This document shows positions 29,161 through 38,200 of a DNA stretch of 64,000 nt, piece after piece. Origin of the DNA: Conservatibacter flavescens (GTDB lineage: Bacteria; Pseudomonadota; Gammaproteobacteria; Enterobacterales; Pasteurellaceae). The DNA lies in the NCBI RefSeq assembly GCF_002795425.1, contig NZ_PHHA01000018.1:154460-218459 (forward strand), written 5' to 3'. The notes under the pieces were generated by a model, which saw only the letters and a program-made list of their open reading frames with translations, was not told where the DNA came from and did not search any database. Both the position numbers and the translations under genes were made by a program. Numbering within the stretch: the stretch's first letter is position 1; each line of letters starts with the position of its first letter.

Positions 29161-30063
29161 TTAGGTTTTTATACTATTGAGCAATGTTTTTTTCGCTGTT
29201 TGCAAATGTCTTTTTAATTCGGTAATAGCGCCTAAATCATTGCGACTAATAATTTTAACGAGCAGTGCGAGGTGTTCTTCAACGGCTAGAATATTTCTAG
29301 TAATAAGGTCACTATTATCCCATTGATAGTGAAAATGAAAAATGACGGAAAGTAATTCTAGAAAGTCATCAATAAAAGGATTTTCTGCGGCGGATAAAAT
29401 TAAGCGATGTAGTCTATGATCTAAGATAGAAAAATCCATATAATTTTCAACAATGCGATCTCTTAACGCGCGATGTTCTTGTAAGAGAATCTTCATTTCA
29501 TTCCATCTAACATCACTTTTGGGTAAATTCATAAAGCAATTTAAGGCGTGACATTCCAACATTTCCCGTAGTTCAAAGAGCTTGTCAGCATAGTGCGGTG
29601 TAAATTCAATGAGTTTCCATCTACCTCGTGCTAAAGCGGTGATTAATTTAAAACGCGAAAACTGAATTAAATATTCTCTTACGGTGAAAATATCAACATT
29701 AGCATTTTTAGCAAGTGCTAATTCGCTAAATTCATCACCAGGCTTGATATGTTTCTTTTGAATCGCAGATTTAAAATAATTTTCGATACGTTCGTAATGA
29801 TTGTGGTGAGATTTTTTTGTATGAATATAAAGACACTTATCTTCCAATGTGGGTAAACGGCGGATATAAGCGATGTTATGACGATATTCAATAATTCCTT
29901 TTTCTTCCAAATATTGTGTTGCATGGCGGATCGTTGTTCGGCTGACATTATATAGGTCTGCTAATGCAGATTGAGAGGGAAGGGGAGAAATTAATAGTTC
30001 GTTCAAAATAGAATCAATAATTTGATTAATAATATCGTACCGTAAATTTAAATTTTTGCTCAT
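29161..30063 (-). CDS. GntR-family regulator with two N-terminal winged-helix domains and an FCD domain
   Basis: The 300 residues contain a first GntR-type winged helix (PSQSALADLYNVSRTTIRH, about 30-65). A second similar unit is at about 92-150 (IKPGDEFSELALAKNANVDIFTVREYL, with RWKLIEF as the wing). An FCD ligand domain follows (LFELREMLECHALNCFM, DHRLHRLILSAAENPFIDDFL, EEHLALLVKI). Standard FCD regulators have one winged helix and about 230 residues, so the tandem arrangement is unusual. It is divergent from the zinc dehydrogenase-TRAP unit at 30217 and probably controls it. The ligand is unknown, plausibly a sugar acid. Confidence 0.82.
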   Translation of the reverse strand: MSKNLNLRYDIINQIIDSILNELLISPLPSQSALADLYNVSRTTIRHATQYLEEKGIIEYRHNIAYIRRLPTLEDKCLYIHTKKSHHNHYERIENYFKSAIQKKHIKPGDEFSELALAKNANVDIFTVREYLIQFSRFKLITALARGRWKLIEFTPHYADKLFELREMLECHALNCFMNLPKSDVRWNEMKILLQEHRALRDRIVENYMDFSILDHRLHRLILSAAENPFIDDFLELLSVIFHFHYQWDNSDLITRNILAVEEHLALLVKIISRNDLGAITELKRHLQTAKKTLLNSIKT

Positions 30064-30216
30064 TTTTCTTGCCTTTTGGCTTTAAATTCAAATAAAAAAC
30101 ATATAAAAAACACAAAATTTAATGCTTCATCACATTAATACAAAGAAGTTATGAAAGCAATGAAAAATTAAGAAACAATACCTCGTGCTTTAATTTTCTG
30201 CTTTTGAGGAGATGTG

Positions 30217-31230
30217 ATGAAAGTGTTGATATGTAATGCCCCCTATTCTTTTTCTTATCAAGGTATGCCTGAACCTGTTGTCGGTGATGATGACGTGCTC
30301 ATTAAAGTTACGGCTGTGGGGATTTGTGGCACGGATATTCATGCTTATGCGGGTAATCAGCCATTTTTCGAGTATCCACGTGTGTTAGGGCATGAGGTCA
30401 GTGGCAGGATTACCTCAATCGGTTCACAAGTGAAAAATTATCAGGTTGGCCAGCGCGTTGCTTTGGTGCCGTATTTATCTTGTGGTCAATGTGAGGCTTG
30501 TAAAAGTGGTAAAACCAATTGTTGTGAAACACTCTCGGTACTAGGGGTTCACCAGGATGGCGGATTTGCTGAATTTTTGGCAGTTCCTGAATCCAATGTA
30601 CTTTCTGTTGCTGATTCTGTTGATGATATTTCAGCCGCATTAATTGAGCCTTTTGCTATTAGCGCTCATGCGGTGAGGCGAGCACAGATTCAGGCAAATG
30701 ATGATGTGCTAGTTGTTGGGGCGGGACCGATTGGTTTGGGCGCTGCAGCAATTGCTTTAGCAGATGGCGCGAATGTGGTTGTGGCAGATACAAGCATGGA
30801 ACGCCGACAGCATATTGAAAAACGATTAAATCTTCCGACAGTCGATCCTCTTAACCAAAATATTGAAGATTTCTTTCATGGGCGTTTACCACTTGTTGTC
30901 ATTGATGCAACAGGTAATCAAAAAGCGATGAGCAATGCAGTGAATTTTATTCGGCACGGTGGTCGGATTGTGTTTGTGGGCTTGTTTAAAGGCAATTTGG
31001 AAATTAACGATCCTGATTTCCATAAGAAAGAAACGACTATGCTGGGAAGTCGGAATGCAACTTATGAAGATTTTGCCAAAGTACAGCGTTTGATGGCAGA
31101 AGGAAAATTGAGTGCGGAAATGATGCTGACCCATCAATTTCACTTTGATGAATTAGCTGAGGTTTATGAAGAAAAAATTATCCGAAATACCGCTTTATTA
31201 AAAAGCGTGATCCTTTTTGATAAGACTTAA
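30217..31230 (+). CDS. zinc-dependent sugar-acid dehydrogenase (LgoD/RspB-like), unit 1
   Basis: Medium-chain alcohol dehydrogenase of 337 residues. The catalytic zinc ligands lie in GICGTDIH and GHEVSG, the four structural-zinc cysteines in CGQCEACKSGKTNCC, and the NAD-binding motif is VVGAGPIGLGAAAIAL. Proteins of this type oxidise L-galactonate, L-gulonate or L-idonate at C5. The context suggests making tagaturonate or fructuronate for the uxa/uxu enzymes nearby; the substrate is inferred. The ATG at 30217 has GAGGAG 5 bases upstream. A paralogue lies at 45718. The TRAP genes begin 125 bases downstream. Confidence 0.82.
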   Translation: MKVLICNAPYSFSYQGMPEPVVGDDDVLIKVTAVGICGTDIHAYAGNQPFFEYPRVLGHEVSGRITSIGSQVKNYQVGQRVALVPYLSCGQCEACKSGKTNCCETLSVLGVHQDGGFAEFLAVPESNVLSVADSVDDISAALIEPFAISAHAVRRAQIQANDDVLVVGAGPIGLGAAAIALADGANVVVADTSMERRQHIEKRLNLPTVDPLNQNIEDFFHGRLPLVVIDATGNQKAMSNAVNFIRHGGRIVFVGLFKGNLEINDPDFHKKETTMLGSRNATYEDFAKVQRLMAEGKLSAEMMLTHQFHFDELAEVYEEKIIRNTALLKSVILFDKT

Positions 31231-31355
31231 TGAAATAAAGAACAGATAAAAAACAGATGGGGTGGAGAATCGCAATTCATGCTGTTTTCGGTTTCTTTTA
31301 TTAATGTTATTTCATTGAAAATTACCGTTAACCACGATTAGATAGAGAGGAAATT

Positions 31356-32342
31356 ATGAAGTCATTTGCTAAGACGTTTAAAACGATAATTGCGACAGGT
31401 TTATTGGGCGCGACTTTCTGTACTCAAGCTGCAACAGAAATTATGGTGGCATATGGTAATCAACCGGGGGAACCCATTGACAAAGCCATGCACTTTTGGG
31501 CGGATAGAGTGAAAGAGAAATCTAATGGTGAAATTATTTTCAAATTATTTCCGTCTAGCCAGCTTGGGGCGGAAACCGAAGTGTTAGAACAGGCACGTTT
31601 TGGTGCGAATATTATAACAATCAGCGATTATGGGGCGTTAATGGATATCGTACCGGATTTAGGGGTGATTAACGCGCCTTATATTAGTCAATCTTTTGAG
31701 AAAAAATCGAAATTATTGCATTCAGATTGGTTTAAAGAGGTCAGTGGTCAATTAGAGCAACATCAACTCCATATTGTTGTACCTGATGTGGTTTACGGCA
31801 CACGTCATTTATTGACTAAGAAAAAAGTGGAAAAACCAGCAGATTTGAAGGGCGTGAAAGTTCGTGTGCAGCATTCCCGTTTATTTTTAGAAACCATTAA
31901 AGCAATGGGCGGCACACCAACACCGATGTCATTAGCTGATGTCTATCCTGGATTATCGGAAGGCATTATTGACGGTTTAGAGAACCCTGCTGTAGTGCTA
32001 TTTGGCGGTAAATTTTATGAGGTGGCGAAAAATTTAAGCTTAACAGCACATACTAAGCACATGTCGCCATTTGTTACTGGCACTATCTTTTGGAATAAGC
32101 TAACACCACACCAGCAGCAAATTATTATGGATACTGCTCGTGAAATGGTGGCATATGGCGCTGGGTTAATTAATGATGCTGAACAACAGGCGTTTGATGA
32201 GTTACAAAAAGCGGGAGTGTCCATTAATGATGTCGATTTAAATGCCTTTGAAAATGCGGTACGTGATGCCATTTCTCGAGGTTTTCCTGAATGGTCGCCA
32301 AATCTATATAAAAACATTCAAGAAAAACTCGCTCAATTTTAA
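31356..32342 (+). CDS. TRAP transporter substrate-binding protein DctP, unit 1
   Basis: Periplasmic binding protein of a sodium-driven TRAP transporter for a carboxylate. The 328 residues have a Sec signal peptide ending near TQAA (about residue 26). The usual DctP blocks follow: FKLFPSSQLGAETEVLEQ, the ligand-pairing Arg region LKGVKVRVQHS, and LADVYPGLSEGIIDGLENP. Likely ligand, from its neighbours: a sugar acid such as L-galactonate. RBS GAGAGGA before the ATG. It is followed by a stem-loop and then the membrane subunits. Confidence 0.92.
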   Translation: MKSFAKTFKTIIATGLLGATFCTQAATEIMVAYGNQPGEPIDKAMHFWADRVKEKSNGEIIFKLFPSSQLGAETEVLEQARFGANIITISDYGALMDIVPDLGVINAPYISQSFEKKSKLLHSDWFKEVSGQLEQHQLHIVVPDVVYGTRHLLTKKKVEKPADLKGVKVRVQHSRLFLETIKAMGGTPTPMSLADVYPGLSEGIIDGLENPAVVLFGGKFYEVAKNLSLTAHTKHMSPFVTGTIFWNKLTPHQQQIIMDTAREMVAYGAGLINDAEQQAFDELQKAGVSINDVDLNAFENAVRDAISRGFPEWSPNLYKNIQEKLAQF

Positions 32343-32350
32343 CCGCACTT

Positions 32351-32379
32351 TTAGACGTTTGGTAAAACCGAACGTCTAA
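32351..32379 (+). promoter_or_regulatory. intercistronic stem-loop between dctP and dctQ, unit 1
   Basis: TTAGACGTTTGG pairs with CCGAACGTCTAA over 12 bp (one G-T pair) around a 5-base loop. No T-run follows. Such a hairpin would protect the 3' end of the dctP message or weaken read-through, giving more binding protein than membrane subunits. An uptake signal lies directly before it (32342). Confidence 0.65.
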
Positions 32380-32402
32380 GAACTTCCGAAAAGGATTAAA
32401 CG

Positions 32403-32894
32403 ATGAATACCTTAACGACAACAAAGAAATTTTGGCTCAGTGACATTGATGAGATATTGGCTTCCATATTTTTAGGTTTGATTGTGATTTTATCTGGCTA
32501 TGGTGTCATTACTCGTTATTTCCTGAATGCACCGAGTGCTTGGGTGGAGGAAATTTGTGTAGTATTTTTTATTTGGTTTACCTTTCTCGCTTCCAGTGCG
32601 TTATGTAAAAACAATGAGTTAATCCGCATTGATTATTTGCTTACAAAATTGCCATCTAAAGTGGCCAGTTTTATTGATGGTGTTATTCAACCGTTGATTA
32701 TGTTGTTTTGCTTGAGTTTTATGCTTTATTTGGGTTTTAAACTATTACCGATGTCTAAGCTCAGATTTACACCAGCCTTGCAAGTGTCTTATGTTTACAT
32801 TTATGCCGCCATCCCCATTAGTGCATGTTTTATGTGCTTATATGAAATCCGTAAAATTTATGTCTATGTTAAAACTGTGAAAGGGAGTAAATAA
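32403..32894 (+). CDS. TRAP transporter small permease DctQ, unit 1
   Basis: Four-helix inner-membrane subunit of 163 residues. The GVITRYFLNAPSAWVEEICVVFFIWFTFLA segment is the DctQ signature, with the cytoplasmic turn before ELIRIDYLL. AAGGA lies before the ATG. It ends 3 bases before dctM, so they are translated together. Confidence 0.92.
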   Translation: MNTLTTTKKFWLSDIDEILASIFLGLIVILSGYGVITRYFLNAPSAWVEEICVVFFIWFTFLASSALCKNNELIRIDYLLTKLPSKVASFIDGVIQPLIMLFCLSFMLYLGFKLLPMSKLRFTPALQVSYVYIYAAIPISACFMCLYEIRKIYVYVKTVKGSK

Positions 32895-32897
32895 GTC

Positions 32898-34190
32898 ATG
32901 AGCGTTGTAATCCCGATTTGTATTCTATTATTTTTATTTATTATTGGTACTCCGGTCGCATTTTGTATTTTTTTCTCTACATTAAGTTATTTCTTAATGA
33001 GTGATTTACCGATGATTATGTTAATTCAGCGTTTAGCGGGCGGTTTGGAGTCGGTTACGCTGCTTGCCATTCCGTTTTTTATTATGGCTGGTGTATTTAT
33101 GAATCACACGGGGATTAGTGGGCGCTTATTGAAATTTTGTGAGGTTTTAACTGGTCATATGAATGGTGGTTTAGCCCAAGTCAACGTGGCATTAAGTACT
33201 TTGATGGGGGGATTATCGGGTTCCAATATAGCAGATGCTGCCATGAATTCTAAATTACTTGTGCCTCAAATGGTGGCACGTGGTTATACAGCTTCATTCT
33301 CCGCTGCGGTTACGGCTGCTGGTTCATTAATTACACCGATTATCCCTCCGGGCATTGCCATGATCATTTACGGTTATGTGAATAACGTCTCTATTGGTCG
33401 GTTATTCTTAGCTGGCGTAATACCGGGCGTAATGCTTTGTATATTAATGATGATTTTAGTGTCTATTATTTCCAAAAAACGAGGCTATTTACCGATTCGT
33501 GAAAAACGTGCAAGCTGTAAAGAAATCGCTATTTCTGCAAAAGATGCCGTGCTTGCGTTGTTGTTGCCGGTAATTATTATCGGTGGTATTCGCATGGGCA
33601 TATTTACGCCAACAGAAGCCGGTGCGGTAGCGGTGATTTATGCTGTCATTTTAGGCACAGGCATTTATCGCAATATGGATATGCAAAAATTGTGGTTGGC
33701 AACAAAGGAGTCTGCTCTTGGTGCCGCAAATGTGTTATTAATTATTTGTGTTGCCGTTGCATTTTCTAAATTTTTGACATGGGAGCGTGTACCGCAAGCT
33801 TTGGCAAGTTGGATGACAACTATAGTGGATAGTCCGTTAACTTTCTTAATGTTAGTGAATATTGCCTTGTTAGTATTAGGAATGTTTTTGGAGGGCAATG
33901 CGATTATGATTGTACTCGCACCATTATTGGCACCCATTGCTCATGCTTACGGTATCGATCCGATTCATTTCGGTATCGTGTTTATCTTTAATGGTGCTAT
34001 CGGTACAATTACGCCACCACTTGGTACAGTAATGTTCACCACTTGTTCTATTACGGAAGTACCGATTGAAAAATTCATTAAAGATGTTATTCCATTTTGG
34101 GCTCTGCTTTTAGTGGAATTACTGTTACTTACTTATATTCCAACACTTTCCACTTGGTTGCCAAATATGGTGTATGGGGTGGCTAACTAA
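32898..34190 (+). CDS. TRAP transporter large permease DctM, unit 1
   Basis: Large transport subunit of 430 residues and about 12 membrane helices, carrying the sodium and substrate sites. Conserved blocks: LLAIPFFIMAGVFMNHTGISGRLL, LSGSNIADAAMNSKLLVPQM, ITPIIPPGIAMIIYG, FTPTEAGAVAVIYA and FNGAIGTITPPLGTVMF. It ends the unit 1 operon just before a terminator built from two uptake signals. Confidence 0.94.
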   Translation: MSVVIPICILLFLFIIGTPVAFCIFFSTLSYFLMSDLPMIMLIQRLAGGLESVTLLAIPFFIMAGVFMNHTGISGRLLKFCEVLTGHMNGGLAQVNVALSTLMGGLSGSNIADAAMNSKLLVPQMVARGYTASFSAAVTAAGSLITPIIPPGIAMIIYGYVNNVSIGRLFLAGVIPGVMLCILMMILVSIISKKRGYLPIREKRASCKEIAISAKDAVLALLLPVIIIGGIRMGIFTPTEAGAVAVIYAVILGTGIYRNMDMQKLWLATKESALGAANVLLIICVAVAFSKFLTWERVPQALASWMTTIVDSPLTFLMLVNIALLVLGMFLEGNAIMIVLAPLLAPIAHAYGIDPIHFGIVFIFNGAIGTITPPLGTVMFTTCSITEVPIEKFIKDVIPFWALLLVELLLLTYIPTLSTWLPNMVYGVAN

Positions 34191-34207
34191 AAACTAAATT
34201 AAAACTG

Positions 34208-34258
34208 ACCGCACTTTTTATCCATCGGGATGTCGGCTGGCAAAAGTGCGGTGAGTTT
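34208..34258. terminator. terminator made of inverted uptake signals, between convergent units 1 and 2
   Basis: ACCGCACTTTT (34208-34218) and AAAAGTGCGGT (34242-34252) pair over 11 bp around a 23-base loop. TTTTTT follows on the plus strand and CAGTTTT on the minus strand. The arms are the family's DNA uptake signals. It ends dctM transcripts from the left and regulator transcripts from the right. Confidence 0.9.
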
Positions 34259-34260
34259 TT

Positions 34261-35055
34261 TCATTTTTTATCTTTCGTTAATGCGACTATGCTTTCTGAG
34301 AGATGAATAAGGGGATTATCGGAGAACATATATTTATCAATACCGATTTCAAAGTCATCGTTGGCACCATTAAACAACATTTGTTTGGTATTTTCTAAAT
34401 GCTGCCACATGGCAATTTTAGCGGCTTGCGGGTCTTTGTCCATGAGGGCTTTGAGTATGCGATCATGTTCATCACACCAACTGTCTATGGATTTTTCATC
34501 AATGTGTTCATGGAGTTTACGCCAATAAGGATTCAGAATGCGTTGTTGCCACATTTCTTGCACGATGGTGATCAACGCACTATTACGAGTGATTTGTGCA
34601 ATTTTAGTGTGGAATTTAAGATCCCATTCTGAATCACGGAAGCGGTCTTCTTGGCGGGCATTTTTTTGGATTTCCATAATCTCAATAATATCTTCTTTAG
34701 TGGCTTGTGTGGCGGCAAATTCCGCAACAATGCTTTCAATGAGTTGACGTGCTTGTAATAATTCAAAAGGGCCACAACGTGAAAATTCAAGGCCTTTATT
34801 TTGTTGAACTGAGGTTAAATATTTAGGTTGTGAAGCAATCACATGAATACCGGAACCCTTCTTGACCTCAACAAAACCTTCCACTTCAAGCATAATAATG
34901 GCTTCTCTTACGACAGTTCGGCTGACATTCATTTCTTCTGAAATAAAACGTTCTGCGGGTAACTTTTCTCCGACTTTGTAGAAACCTGAGGAGATTTTGT
35001 TTTTGAGTTCTTGTGCAAGCTGTTGATAAAGGCGTTGGTTATCAGTCCATTTCAT
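34261..35055 (-). CDS. GntR/FCD regulator, ExuR/UxuR-like, unit 2
   Basis: Transcription regulator of 264 residues. The winged helix is at about 10-75 ([49 protein letters not shown]) and the FCD sensor domain at about 90-235. Sequence and neighbours (uxaCBA and a TRAP set) point to the ExuR/UxuR group, which is relieved by hexuronates. A palindrome overlapping its own promoter suggests self-control. It converges with unit 1 at the uptake-signal terminator. Confidence 0.82.
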   Translation of the reverse strand: MKWTDNQRLYQQLAQELKNKISSGFYKVGEKLPAERFISEEMNVSRTVVREAIIMLEVEGFVEVKKGSGIHVIASQPKYLTSVQQNKGLEFSRCGPFELLQARQLIESIVAEFAATQATKEDIIEIMEIQKNARQEDRFRDSEWDLKFHTKIAQITRNSALITIVQEMWQQRILNPYWRKLHEHIDEKSIDSWCDEHDRILKALMDKDPQAAKIAMWQHLENTKQMLFNGANDDFEIGIDKYMFSDNPLIHLSESIVALTKDKK

Positions 35056-35080
35056 AGTTGTATTACCATTCGAGGATAAA

Positions 35081-35101
35081 ATATGATAAATTGTATCATA
35101 T
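35081..35101. promoter_or_regulatory. palindromic operator candidate before the ExuR/UxuR-like gene
   Basis: ATATGATA-AATTG-TATCATAT: 8-base arms around a 5-base centre, 26 bases upstream of the regulator ATG on its own strand. Symmetry and position fit an autoregulatory GntR-family site. It is also the likely -10 region (TATCATAT). Confidence 0.5.
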
Positions 35102-35169
35102 ATTATGAAAATTAAGAGTATACAAAAGAGAATTGTTGCTATCTTTGGGGGACAGCAACAATTTATAGT

Positions 35170-36486
35170 TTAAATGCCGAGTAACTGCGGTAAAAATAAG
35201 GACAGTTGTGGAATATAGGTGACGAGTAATAAGGTAAGCAGTAATATGGCAAAAAATGGCAACATTGGCTTAATGAGATCTTGTAATTTTACGCCTGATA
35301 CAGAACAGCCCACAAATAAGGCGCTGCCCACAGGTGGTGTGCAAAGTCCAATACAAAGATTAAAGATCATCATAATGCCGAAATGCACAGGATCCATTCC
35401 TAATTCTTTTACAATAGGTAAAAAGATGGGAGTGAAGATTAATACTGCTGGAGTCATATCCATAAAAATCCCGATGATGAGTAATAGGATATTAATAATT
35501 AACAGGATAACCAGTAAATTATCGGATATGCTGATAAGTAGTTCATTAACCATATAAGGAATGTCAGCATTTGTCATTGCCCATGACATTGCAACAGATA
35601 CTCCAATGAGAAATAAAACAATAGATGTGGTGACAACCGCTTCTAATATGATTTTAGGTAGCTCACGGAATTTAATTTCTTTGTAAATGAGAACAGAAAG
35701 TACAAAAGTATAGACTACTGCGATAGCTGATGCTTCAGTTGCGGTGAAGATACCGCCTAAAATCCCTCCAATAACAACAAGCACCATTAATAAGCTGGGA
35801 ATGGCTTCTATGGAATATTTAATAAATTGTGAGACAGTGGGCTTTGCTGAGATAGGATAATGACGTTTTTTGGCAATGATATAGTTGATGAGCATAATGC
35901 CTAAACCCATCATTATGCCCGGAATATAGCCGGCCATAAATAATGTTGCAACGGAAATACCCCCAGCAGTTAAAGCATAAACAATCATGACATTAGATGG
36001 CGGAATAAGCAAACCTGTAATACAAGAAGATACGTTTATTGCGGCTGAATATGCCGGATCGTAACCGGCTTTTTGTTGTAATGGAGACATTGTTCCTCCG
36101 ACGGCAGCCGCAGCTGCAACAGCGGATCCTGAAATTGAGCCAAACATCATGTTCGCAAGCACATTTACATGCCCAAGTGAACCGGGCACACGTCCGACTA
36201 AAATTTGTGAGAAGTTAATCAAGCGTGTCGCAATTCCACCGCTATTCATTAATGAGCCAGCTAAGATAAAAAAGGGAATGGCTAAAAGTGAAAAGCTATC
36301 TAATCCGGTCGCTATTTTCTGTCCTGCTACGATTAATGTTGTTTTTGCTGGTAGCATAAGAAAGCCTGCTGACAGTGTTGCTAGCCCGATTGAAAAGGAA
36401 ATCGGGATGCCTAAAAAAACTAAAATGAAGAAAGTGCTGAACATGACTAAGGGAATAAACCATTCCCAAGAAACTAACCATTCCAT
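35170..36486 (-). CDS. TRAP transporter large permease DctM, unit 2
   Basis: The 438 residues have about 12 membrane helices. Family blocks: LLAIPFFILAGSLMNSGGIATRLI, SISGSAVAAAAAVGGTMSPLQQ, LIPPSNVMIVYALTAGG, FTATEASAIAVVYTF and FNLCIGLCTPPVGSALFVG. Its start overlaps the dctQ stop by one base. With the divergent uxaC operon, the expected substrates are galacturonate and glucuronate. Confidence 0.94.
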   Translation of the reverse strand: MEWLVSWEWFIPLVMFSTFFILVFLGIPISFSIGLATLSAGFLMLPAKTTLIVAGQKIATGLDSFSLLAIPFFILAGSLMNSGGIATRLINFSQILVGRVPGSLGHVNVLANMMFGSISGSAVAAAAAVGGTMSPLQQKAGYDPAYSAAINVSSCITGLLIPPSNVMIVYALTAGGISVATLFMAGYIPGIMMGLGIMLINYIIAKKRHYPISAKPTVSQFIKYSIEAIPSLLMVLVVIGGILGGIFTATEASAIAVVYTFVLSVLIYKEIKFRELPKIILEAVVTTSIVLFLIGVSVAMSWAMTNADIPYMVNELLISISDNLLVILLIINILLLIIGIFMDMTPAVLIFTPIFLPIVKELGMDPVHFGIMMIFNLCIGLCTPPVGSALFVGCSVSGVKLQDLIKPMLPFFAILLLTLLLVTYIPQLSLFLPQLLGI

Positions 36487-36977
36487 TATTTATTCTCCTT
36501 GAGTAATAAACTATTATCAATCAGAAATAAAAGGCTATAAAACATCATCAACACACCACTTAAGGGGAGCGCTAGATACACATATGCCATTGGAAGTTGC
36601 ATTGAGGGGGATATTTGTCCTGATTGATAAACATTGGAAACTAGGGTATATCCACCAAATACCATTACGCCAAGTGAAAAAGAAAAAATACATATATTAA
36701 TCAATATGTTGCTTAGATATTTTTTCTTCTTTGTAAGGTTATGAGTAAATAAATCAATGGCTAAATGTTTTTGCAGCCCAACGGTATAAGCCGCACCGAG
36801 TAGCCCTACCCAAATCATGCTAAAACGCGCAATTTCATCGGTGATCGTACTTGGCATCTGTAGCACATAACGGCTGAACACTTGCCAAGTAACACAAATC
36901 ACCAATAACCCCATCATGATAATTGAAAAGGTCGAAATAAAAAGATCAACCGGTTTTTTGAGTTGCTCAAATCGCAT
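36486..36977 (-). CDS. TRAP transporter small permease DctQ, unit 2
   Basis: The 163-residue four-helix subunit contains TWQVFSRYVLQMPSTITDEIARFSMIWVGLLGAAY and KHLAIDLFTHNL, the DctQ pattern. A GGAGGT-type ribosome site lies upstream. It sits between the dctP and dctM genes on the minus strand, after a stem-loop. Confidence 0.92.
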   Translation of the reverse strand: MRFEQLKKPVDLFISTFSIIMMGLLVICVTWQVFSRYVLQMPSTITDEIARFSMIWVGLLGAAYTVGLQKHLAIDLFTHNLTKKKKYLSNILINICIFSFSLGVMVFGGYTLVSNVYQSGQISPSMQLPMAYVYLALPLSGVLMMFYSLLFLIDNSLLLKENK

Positions 36978-36997
36978 ATATAACCTCCAGATATTGA

Positions 36998-37023
36998 TGG
37001 CATTTCTTTATTCAGAAATGCCA
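36998..37023 (-). promoter_or_regulatory. intercistronic stem-loop between dctP and dctQ, unit 2
   Basis: Perfect 10-bp stem TGGCATTTCT / AGAAATGCCA with a 6-base loop, no following T-run. It is in the same place as the stem-loop of unit 1 but unrelated in sequence. It would favour accumulation of the dctP part of the message. Confidence 0.65.
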
Positions 37024-37029
37024 ACGGGA

Positions 37030-38013
37030 TTATTTTGTTGCATTAATTTGTTGAATAATACTTTCTAGCTGAGGATTTTTCGCAAACTCTTCATAAAGGG
37101 GCTTTAATGCGTCGCGGAAAGGTTGTTTATCTACTTGAATAAATGTCGCACCGGCTTTTTCAGCTTCTGCACGAGAGTTGGTCACTTCCTCATCCCATAA
37201 TTTTTGCTGGTAGATTTCGGAGTTTTTTGCCGCTTGTGTGAGAATATTGCGTTGATTTTCATTCAGTTTTTCCCATGCTTTATTTGAGATAATCAAATAG
37301 TCCGGTACGCTAGTATGTTGATCTTCAATATAAAATTTAGCGACTTCCACATGACGAGTTTGGTTATAAGAAGGGATATTATTTTCAGCCCCATCAATCA
37401 CGCCTTGTTGCAGAGCAGTATAAACTTCACCAAACGGGATCGGTGCAGGAGAAGCGCCGAGTAATTCAATCAGTTTATTTGTTGTTGGCGTAGAAACTAC
37501 GCGAATTTTCATTCCCTTCATATCGTTAGGTGAATGAATTGGTTTTTTTGCATAAAAACTTCTCGTACCAGCAACATAAGACGCGACAACTTTAAAACCG
37601 CTAGATTCGGTTTTATCTGTTAAGGTTTTACCAATTGGACCAAATAAGACTTTTTTGAAATGCTCGTCATTATCGAAGAGATACGGACAGCTAAACACAG
37701 AAAATTCTTTGACAAATGATTCCATTTCACTCGCGCTGGCTTTAGTCATATCTAAAGCATCATTTTGAATAAGTTCAATAGTTTCACGTGGACCACCCAT
37801 TTGACCGCTTGGGTAAATACGTATTTTCAATTCACCATTGGATTTATCCTGAACTTCCTTTGCCATTTGGGCAAGAGCTTTGTGTACAACGTGAGATTGG
37901 TCAAGATTGTGTGCAAGTTTTAAAGTTACTTTATTGGCAAGAACAGAATGGCTTGCAAATAATATGGGCAATGTCACACAAAGTGTATTGATGAGTATTT
38001 TTTTCGTTTTCAT
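37030..38013 (-). CDS. TRAP transporter substrate-binding protein DctP, unit 2 (hexuronate predicted)
   Basis: The 327-residue periplasmic protein has a signal peptide ending near VLA (residue 26). DctP blocks: LKLAHNLDQSHVVHKALAQMA, IYPSGQMGGPRETIELIQ, MKGMKIRVVSTPTTNK (Arg salt bridge to the ligand carboxylate) and FGEVYTALQQGVIDGAENN. It is divergent from uxaC with a shared 187-base control region, so D-galacturonate and D-glucuronate are the likely ligands. Confidence 0.92.
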   Translation of the reverse strand: MKTKKILINTLCVTLPILFASHSVLANKVTLKLAHNLDQSHVVHKALAQMAKEVQDKSNGELKIRIYPSGQMGGPRETIELIQNDALDMTKASASEMESFVKEFSVFSCPYLFDNDEHFKKVLFGPIGKTLTDKTESSGFKVVASYVAGTRSFYAKKPIHSPNDMKGMKIRVVSTPTTNKLIELLGASPAPIPFGEVYTALQQGVIDGAENNIPSYNQTRHVEVAKFYIEDQHTSVPDYLIISNKAWEKLNENQRNILTQAAKNSEIYQQKLWDEEVTNSRAEAEKAGATFIQVDKQPFRDALKPLYEEFAKNPQLESIIQQINATK

Positions 38014-38092
38014 AGTGAGCTCCTGACGTAGATTAAAGAAAATTTGTCATATTGGTTTTTATCTTTGGCTATATTAGCATTTTTGTTTTTAT

Positions 38093-38107
38093 ATATGTCA
38101 TACATAT
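38093..38107. promoter_or_regulatory. palindrome in the dctP-uxaC divergent region
   Basis: ATATGT-CAT-ACATAT, 6-base arms, near the middle of the 187-base divergent promoter region. It is a possible site for the ExuR/UxuR-like repressor. Closer to uxaC, AATTGGTATAA (about 38157-38167) resembles a half of the UxuR/ExuR box and overlaps the -10 sequence TATAAT (38163-38168). Confidence 0.4.
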
Positions 38108-38116
38108 TTTTGGTTT

Positions 38117-38132
38117 TGTGATCTTGATCTCA
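38117..38132 (+). promoter_or_regulatory. CRP site candidate before uxaC
   Basis: TGTGATCTTGATCTCA matches TGTGA-6-TCACA at 9 of 10 positions. Its centre is about 50 bases before a start expected downstream of the TATAAT at 38163. That suits catabolite activation of uxaCBA and perhaps of the divergent TRAP genes. Confidence 0.5.
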
Positions 38133-38200
38133 AAACTTTATATTACTTTTTTCTTTAATTGGTATAATATATTCACGTTGGGTTAAGCAAGGAGCTTTTT

